NCBI GenBank assembly: GCA_963969595.1
Contig: OZ018408.1
Span: 43,711,022 to 43,775,021 of the forward strand
Length of the DNA stretch: 64,000 nucleotides
Direction: 5' to 3'
DNA from: Neckera pumila
Taxonomy: Eukaryota > Streptophyta > Bryopsida > Hypnales > Neckeraceae
The stretch's first letter is position 1. The number at the start of each line of letters is the position of its first letter. A program made the position numbers and the translations under genes. The notes beneath the pieces are model-generated. The model was given only the letters and a program-made list of their open reading frames with translations. It was not told the origin of the DNA and did not search any database. Of the stretch, positions 57,071 through 64,000 are shown piece by piece.

Positions 57071-58864
57071 TGAAACCTTAAAGTCCCAAGTCCTTTTTTT
57101 GATAAAAAAAACACATTTAAATTGTCAATTCTATTACAAAGAGCAAAAATTTGATCATTTTGATCTTTTGAGCATATCAAATTGTAGAATCTTGCACTAA
57201 ACTAGTACATAAATGTTTGGAAGAAAATTCAGAAACTTTGATCACACATGTAGCAAGATATTTGCAATTAGAGTGAAAAAAATGATTTTTTTTGCATTAT
57301 TTATTGTTAGATTATTTGACTCTGAATCTTCTTAACTTAACCCCTAAAGGACCAAGGCCTTTTTTTTGCCAAAAAACACTCAAAATTGCCATTTCTATAG
57401 CAAAAAATTGAAAAAATTGAATTTTTTTTGCACATCTAACCATAGGATTTTACACTTACTAGTATGAGAGTATGTGGAAAAAATTTCAGAATTTTTGACC
57501 GCACAAATTGCAAGTTATCTGCGTTTAAAGTGAAAAAAACAATTTTTAAGCACATTGCGGGACTAGAATTTTTGACTTTGAACATTTTTAACTTAAATTT
57601 TTTGCACTACAAAGTTTTGAGCTTTAAATCTTTCTAGTGGAGAGTTGAGTTGAGAGTCTAGGAAAAAAAAAGTAATTTCAAAAAAACTTAATTTTCATTC
57701 TTAAAAAAATTGTTAAGTACAAATAGGTACAAGATAGAAGGAAAATCTAAAATGTTAATATCTTTTTAATGGAGTTAAAATGCACTAATCCCAATAGGGA
57801 GATTGTTCTAGAAATCAAATTTAACCAAGTGGAACTTTTTTTTGGAAAAATTGCACAAATTGCATTCTGAAATGAATCCTACAAGTTATTTTTTGAAGAA
57901 GATGCTCTAATTGCCCGAAATAGAAGCTTGTCCATAACTTTCTCATAACAAATCCAAGTGAAACAAATTAAAGCTTTCCAGATAGACAAAAATATAATCT
58001 ATGAGAAAAAAAATGAAAAAAAATGAAAAAGAAAAAAAATTGCAAATTTTTTTTGGCTGCCCCCTCTCCCCTGTTTTGAGCTTATTTGGGAATAACTTTT
58101 GTTCCCCGGCATCGATTGAAGAAAAATTATATTCCTACAAAGCTTATCAATTTTTTATCTTCAAAAAAAGGTTTCAAAAAATCAAGACAAAAATTCAGCC
58201 CTTTGGTACTTGCCCAAAATTGCATTTGTCAAAGGGACAACTGTCCTTTAGGGATTCAAATCTTGCACAAAAGATTTTGATTTAAAAATATTTATGTCAA
58301 AGAATTGATTTGAGAGTTTAAAAAGTATTGCTTAATTTTGAAAAATTGATATTCAAACTTTAAGAAATTATTAGGTGGAAGTAGATATATATGACATAGA
58401 AGAAAAATTATATTGTTGATAGCTTTGAGATAGAATTAAAACACACTAATTTCTAACAGTGAGATTGTTCAAGCAAACAAGCTAAATCCTATAGAATTTT
58501 TTCCTAAAACAGTGAAAATTGAATTTAAAAACAAACCTAATACAATATTTTTTTAAGAAGATGCTATGATTAGCAACAATATAAGATGTTTTATAATTTT
58601 GTGTCACAAATCTAGATGGAATGAATAAAATCTTTCCATATAGATAAAAATAATAATTTCCTATTTTTAAAGGAAGTGTTTGTTGATTGAGCTTAACCAT
58701 TTTTTTTCTTGGTCACCAATTGAAATAAAAATTATATTTCTAAAAAGCGAATGTATTCTTCATCTTAAAAAAAACTCAATAATTTTTGCCAAAAGTTAAA
58801 ATCATAAGAGCCTATTCAAACTTTAATTTGTCTCCCTCAGGGACAATGGGACTTTAGGGGGTAA
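57071..58864 (+). mobile_element. Older long TTAA element split by a younger copy
   Basis: The left part 57071-57340 (AACCTTAAAGTCCCAAGTCC to GACTCTGAATCTTCTTAAC) and right part 58255-58864 (to GACAATGGGACTTTAGGGGG) join into one collinear copy of about 880 bp. The break falls at a TTAA that is intact in other copies (TTTTTAACTTAAATTTTTTG). Confidence 0.9.
57337..58258 (+). mobile_element. Long TTAA element nested in an older copy, 922 bp
   Basis: TTAACCCCTAAAGGACCAAG at 57337; GTCCTTTAGGGATTCA ending 58258. Full-length subfamily 1. The left target copy is TTAA; the right copy is TTCA (one substitution). Confidence 0.92.
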
Positions 58865-59488
58865 ATCTCATTAGTAACCTTCTATTACAATAAGTGCCAT
58901 CTATCAAATTTTTTCATTATCATATTGCAAGGGAAAATCAATCAAAGATAATTCTTAAAATTAAAATAGACTTAACATTTTGAAAAATCAAGTTTTTTTT
59001 AAACAATTGTATTGTGAAAAAGAAACTTCCATGATATTGGTGAGTTTGGTATCGATTTTATACATAATCTTTCAAAACTAATAAATTTTAGATAAAAAAG
59101 TGATGACCGTACCCTTTGGATATGGTAACTGCAGCATCATCGGAAAAGCATATGTGACATCTAATAATTAATGATTGTAATATCAAAAGTGCCTAACTTG
59201 CTATGAAGTGGATTTCATGTAAGATGATACAACACTCAACTAAACATCTTTAGTAATTTTCATCAATTAATGTATTAGCCCTAAAATCCTTAACCTAATA
59301 AAACATTCTTTCCAAATAATACAAATATTTCATTAATGCTAGCATATATAAAAGTAGTCACACTAAGATTAGCGGTTCATGAATCAACCAGGTTTTAATT
59401 TAAAGTGTCCACTATGCAGGAATGAAGGGATCCTACCTTATGAGAGACAATATTCTTTGTCCTCGGAGAATTGGCTCTTTTTGCGTAA
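58865..59488. other. Intergenic DNA, nothing recognised
   Basis: AT-rich, no gene-like frame. Confidence 0.45.
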
Positions 59489-59743
59489 GATAAAAATGAA
59501 ATCTATGAGATTTTTTTTTTTTTTTTTAAAATTAAAATCTTTGAATTTTTTTTGCTGACCCTTCTCCCCTGTTTGAGCTTATTTAGGCGTAACTTTTGTT
59601 CCTAGGCACCGATAGAAAAAAAAATTATATTCCTACAAAGCTAACCAGTTTATCCATCTTCAAAAAAAATTTAGAAATTTAGAACAAAAGTTCAGCCCGT
59701 ATGTACCTGCCCAAAATCCCATTTGTCCCCCGAAGGGTTAAAT
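59489..59743 (+). mobile_element. Right-end fragment of a long TTAA element
   Basis: CTTCTCCCCTGTTTGAGCTT, TAGGCACCGATAG, TACCTGCCCAAAATCCCATT and GTCCCCCGAAGGGTTAA match the last about 250 bp of the family. The segment GGACAATGGGACTTTA before the final GGGTTAA is deleted. Confidence 0.75.
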
Positions 59744-61024
59744 CACCCCTTTCTCTTGTAGTGATGGAAAGACAATAATGGGTAGTTAATGGGACGTTTA
59801 TGATTCCACTCTATGGGCAGTTTTGTACTTTCAAGACAAACCACTTCAAATATTCACAAAAACTACAATTTTAATCGAAAAATTATAATTTCACTTAGGT
59901 TTGATATGTAAAACAAGCACATACCTCTGAAAAAGATGTGCCCCTCTTGAAATTGGGCCCAAGATATTCAAATTCCAAATCATGGTGGTAATAAGCTTGT
60001 CTACCTTTATATATATTCCATCAAAAACATGTTGTGGACTTTTGTTCCAAAGTTAATCATCTCAAATTACCTTTTTTTAAAATTTTGCAAATAAATAAGA
60101 ATCTGAGATAGTTTTGGCATTGGAAGCCCGAGTTGCATGCCTTGGCTTTGTGAGTCATGCGTTTGGCGTGCGTTGGGTGTTTGTTTTTATTACCTCTGGG
60201 TATTTTTCAGTGACCATCACGATGAAGTCCCAACATCAACTAAACGCGTTGTTGTACAATCGGCAAGGGCCCCTCCCCCCGGCCCCGGGGCCCGGCAGCC
60301 CCGGCAGCAGCAATTCCTGGCCACTTGATTACCAGCAGACGGTCTGATCCCGGGCATTCAATTAAGGCTGTTGCCATTTGCAGTGTTAATCCCAATTCAC
60401 TGACTCTGAGTGGGTCGTGCAGTTTGATTCCAAATGAAAACAGCTTGAAACAACCACCGGAACAAGCCAAAGCCAGCGAGGATGGAATTAAAGTGCACAA
60501 CGGACGGACGGACGGACGGACGGACGGAGCATCTTGATGCCGACGACCAATGCTAGAGTCCAATTTGAATTCAGCGAGATGGTAACTTGCTTGACAAGTA
60601 CATTTTCAGCCACGATGAGTCCACTACCGTACTTCACTAGGAGGTTTGGTAGAAAAATCATTACTGTAGTTCCTTGAGAGATGTTGTTGTATGTGTCATG
60701 TTGTGATTGGATGGAACCTTTAAAATAGCATGTGTGACACCAAAATAAACAAATAAATAAATTTCAGGCAAGTGAAGTACATATGGTGCTTGAAACACAC
60801 AAAAATTCCGTGCCCACTTTGATAGTGATCCAAGTTTATGTGAACATAGGCTACCATTAATATTGTAGTTGTAGGGCAGATTGGGTGGAAAATCATCTAA
60901 AATTAGATGCGAAGAAAGAAACATATGAAAACGGAACAACAAAATTATGGTATTGTTTCCTTATTTTCCCTTTTGTAGGCATAATTTGCCTTAGCCTCTC
61001 TGTTTTTGGCTTCTAGCTTGTTTT
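59744..61024. other. Intergenic DNA with a (GACG)n tract
   Basis: 60100-60600 is GC-richer (GGGCCCCTCCCCCCGGCCCC at about 60268) and holds a 7-unit GGAC tetranucleotide array at 60501-60528. No splice-consistent gene recognised. Confidence 0.4.
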
Positions 61025-61935
61025 TTAACCCCTAAAGAACCAAAGAATCTACTTTGGGCTTTTTGAGAACTTGGGCAAATTTTTTTGACTTCAAAATTTT
61101 GAGGTTTTGGATGGAATTTGTAGGATAGATGCTATTCATCATAATCTATATGTGAAGCTTTGTTTCATGTCACTCTAATAAATATTGCAAAAGTTAGAAG
61201 TTTTTTTTATTTATTTCAATGTCAAATCAGGTAGCAAAAAGTATATTAAAAAAATGATAAATTATTTTATAGAGATTATATCATTTGATAACTACTCAAA
61301 AAAATTAAAACCATTCAATTCTGAATAATGAGGCAAAAATTATAAAGAGTTTTATTTTGTTGGCAGTGAAAGAAGAAAAAATATATAAAGTCATCTTTTG
61401 TTTTCAATTTTCATAAATTTTCAAATATAAATTAAAATAAAGGATATTAATTTTTTACTAGAACATTCTTATCATTGGGATTAACAATTCTCAAATTCTT
61501 CCAAAAATTATTAGCATATTAGTTTTATCTTTCATTCAGTAATACCTTCTACTTTACAATTTTTTAAAATGAATACAAAAGTTTTTTGGGTTAAATTTTT
61601 TTGGATATGTTTTCAACCCATTTTTGAACATATTGACTAAAGTGCACAAGTTATAAGACATGCTTGTTTTTCTCTAAAAATGTTGAAAGACAAAACTTCA
61701 CCTTTTGGAAGGGCTAGAAAAGCGTATACTTTGAAGTTTAAGCACATTGAACTCCGTGGGCGTTTAGTGGGAATAATTGCTCTAAAATTTAAGGACAATG
61801 TACTTGAGCAAATCAACTAAAAGATCCGATGTTGGATTTGTTAATAGAAATAATTATTGATGAAGATTTTGACCTTACTTTGAGTATTTTGAAGCAAATT
61901 TGGGCCTTTAAACATAATGGTCCTTTAGGGGTTAA
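61025..61935 (+). mobile_element. Long TTAA element (subfamily 3), complete, 911 bp
   Basis: TTAACCCCTAAAGAACCAAA at 61025 and ATGGTCCTTTAGGGGTTAA ending 61935. Collinear in reverse with 37748-38952. Shares the termini but little interior with subfamilies 1 and 2. Confidence 0.88.
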
Positions 61936-64000
61936 TGGAAGGCATTTTGAATGTCTGGAGTTCAAATTAGGATACTATGTTAAAATTCAAAAAATATAGT
62001 TGTTGAAAATGTAAATACTTCGCCGGGGACTTGGTCCTTAGGTTCTGTGTACTGTTTCCCTTTGCAATGGAAATTGTCCATGTGTTTCAAGAAAAAAACA
62101 AAATTAGGATATTGTCGTGTTTGTTTATATTGTTTTTGGATGCACATCCAATGATTCTACTCTCAAGTTTTAATTCCATTCCAAACATTCAAAATTATTT
62201 TCTTTACCAATCTAGTAAAATAGATTGACAATACCCTAGCAGTTGTAAAATATTGTATTGGCAAAAATTGTGCCAAGGCTTGACTACTCATTCCAAAGTT
62301 AAAAGGATGGCATCATTCATTTTTGAATGAATATACGCACTTGTATTAATGAATAAATGATTTTGTTTTCCAAAAAAATTATTTTTTTATTTTTCATCCA
62401 AGTTCATGAATGTAAACTGGCTTCTTACTCATCCTATGAAGGTCGCTTTCTACCCTTCCCAAAGTAAGTGAAATAAATACATTACTGCAAATCCAAATCG
62501 GCTGAACACCTAGTAATTGATTTAATTTCAGTTTTAAGATAACCCCAAATTTAAGCAAACCTGAACCAAGAATTTGATCGGCTGCCCGTTGACCCTGGGA
62601 CGCATGCACGCTTCTCCACGTGTCGACGTCGGAACTGGCCTCTTATCCACTTTGTTTGTCGAGTTGGACAACCCACGTCACCCACATGTGCTTGGGTGGC
62701 ATTGCCAGCTGAGGATGAGTTTCGTAGGCGGCTGCCCGGCAGCGTTGACGTAAATTCATCCATAATTCACTTGATTCGAGGAACTGAAGGACCTCCTGGA
62801 GTCTGTCCTTTAGGGGCAGAAAGGATGCTTACCACGCCGATTTCAATTTCAGTTTGGGAGAGTCCACTTCATGTAGAGATCCCCATTCACACTGCAAGAA
62901 GATGGAGTATCACATTTTTTCCACCTCACATGGTCCCACCCAGTTTTGTTTCTTCAGTTTTCAGACCAATGGTTACGTGACCTTTCTTTCAAGAAGGTTA
63001 TGAGTTTCTTAGCTCTTTCATTAGTGGGGGCTTAACCCCATACTACCTGAGTGACCAAATATGGTGGCTCCAAAATTTTAGGTTCATTTAGACATGGGCA
63101 GTTAAATTCCTTTGACTGGTTAAAAAAAATTTACGGGCAATATTGAAGGTTAACTATTGGAAACTTTTATTTTTCACTAAAAAAGGTAAATATTTGATTT
63201 TTGAGAGGTCCTCAACGGCATATATATATCATTAGTGGAAGAGTAAAGCTTGCAAATTTTACTTGATTTCCCGGCTTTGAACAAATCTTGCCAATTTCAC
63301 TTGATTTGAGATCTAAAAAGTTGTACTTATCCATTTGCTTTGAAAATGGTCCCAATGGAAAAGTTAAAGTGTTTTCATGATTTTCACCATTGAAAATTTA
63401 AACATGCAAGTGTTGATTTGGAGTTATTTACAATTTCTACTTATCAAATAAAATTGCGTTTCAACAACTACAAGGTGGATTGTGTAATGAGTTTGATAGC
63501 TCATCATTTGAACTCATGTTTTTTAGAAGTGCATTTTATTGTGCGAACACAATTTCAAATTGTTCATGTCACATCCAACCCCAACAAACTATTATATGCA
63601 AATTTCTCAAACATTGTTGGGAAGGGCAGCATACTAAAAATAGGATATTTACATTTCTCTTGTTATAATCTCTCAACTCCTAAGCAATTTTACACTCAAA
63701 ATTGGTAAGCACACTAATAAGCAAGTTCTCTAAACATCTATATGGTTAGATTTTGAAAAACAAACAATTTGCTTCATTAGAGATAACTATAAGCTCACGC
63801 TCTTTTTTCAAAGGAAAAACACATTTGGAAAGGCTTAGGCACTTAGGGGTTAAATTGAAGGAGGTCAATTTTGAATATACAATTTTTGTATGTGTTGGCT
63901 CTACATGACGGATGACATGAGGTTTTGGAAACATTGTGGCAGCGGTGTGCATGGCCAAGATTAGAGTATGGCATTTATAAACACATTCACCCTCTTTTTT
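61936..64000. other. Intergenic DNA; one isolated TTAA-element terminus
   Basis: AGGCTTAGGCACTTAGGGG then TTAA at about 63832-63853 is a right terminus like that at 2967. Its left end was not located (a GGGGCTTAACCCC string at about 63027 is a weak candidate). 62580-62760 is GC-richer. No gene recognised. Confidence 0.4.

Noticed and set aside
37673..61935. CCCTAAA strings as interstitial telomere repeats
   Set aside because: Each occurs singly at a transposon terminus within TTAACCCCTAAAGG; no tandem telomeric array exists.
1..64000. tRNA, rRNA, LTR retrotransposon or viral genes
   Set aside because: Looked for tRNA-like boxes, polymerase or gag/pol-like frames and long direct terminal repeats; none noticed by eye.

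Overview
This window is nuclear DNA from a land plant. It has intron-rich genes with GT/AG junctions, a NAC-domain transcription factor (a plant-specific family), two proteins with plastid-targeting N-termini, and plant-type DNA transposons (CACTA, Stowaway-like, Tourist/Harbinger-like). Coding exons are fairly GC-rich inside very AT-rich intergenic DNA. The species cannot be named from the sequence; an early-diverging or non-seed plant is only a guess.

Four protein-coding genes are supported. (1) 6314-10718, plus strand, 12 exons, 342 aa: plastid protein with two GST-N/glutaredoxin-like thioredoxin folds. (2) 13151-15127, minus strand: unrecognised acidic, SQ/TQ-rich protein with 30-residue repeats. 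(3) 18772-22087, plus strand, 4 exons, 263 aa: DUF1499 protein with a probable thylakoid-lumen presequence. (4) 26839-29513, minus strand, 3 exons, 373 aa: NAC transcription factor resembling the VND/NST/SMB group. All splice phases of genes 1, 3 and 4 close exactly. The genes lie within about 6-33 kb and share no obvious pathway, although 1 and 3 both look plastid-directed.

The rest is mostly repeats. 0-6 kb and 34-64 kb are packed with non-autonomous DNA transposons, dominated by several families that share TTAA targets and termini like TTAACCCCTAAAGG. A long type of about 920 bp has some 14 full or partial copies (about 11-12 kb). Shorter relatives are about 650, 240, 150 and 80 bp. Two nested insertions, one with an empty related site also in the window, show directly that TTAA is the target. 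One member is a 752-bp near-perfect foldback. Several elements abut end to end and share one TTAA. No transposase gene was seen. Also present are a complete non-autonomous CACTA element with a TAT duplication, a Stowaway-like hairpin MITE, Harbinger-like MITEs with TTA duplications, and an element with long inverted repeats.

Three genes carry tandem repeats in intron 1 that contain splice-junction-like sequence: a duplicated donor in gene 1, about 19 degenerate TTTTAGGT units in gene 3, and four decoy copies of the exon 2 acceptor in the NAC gene. This recurring intronic structure and the TTAA element system are the two most interesting features. All calls come from reading the sequence; no database search was made.
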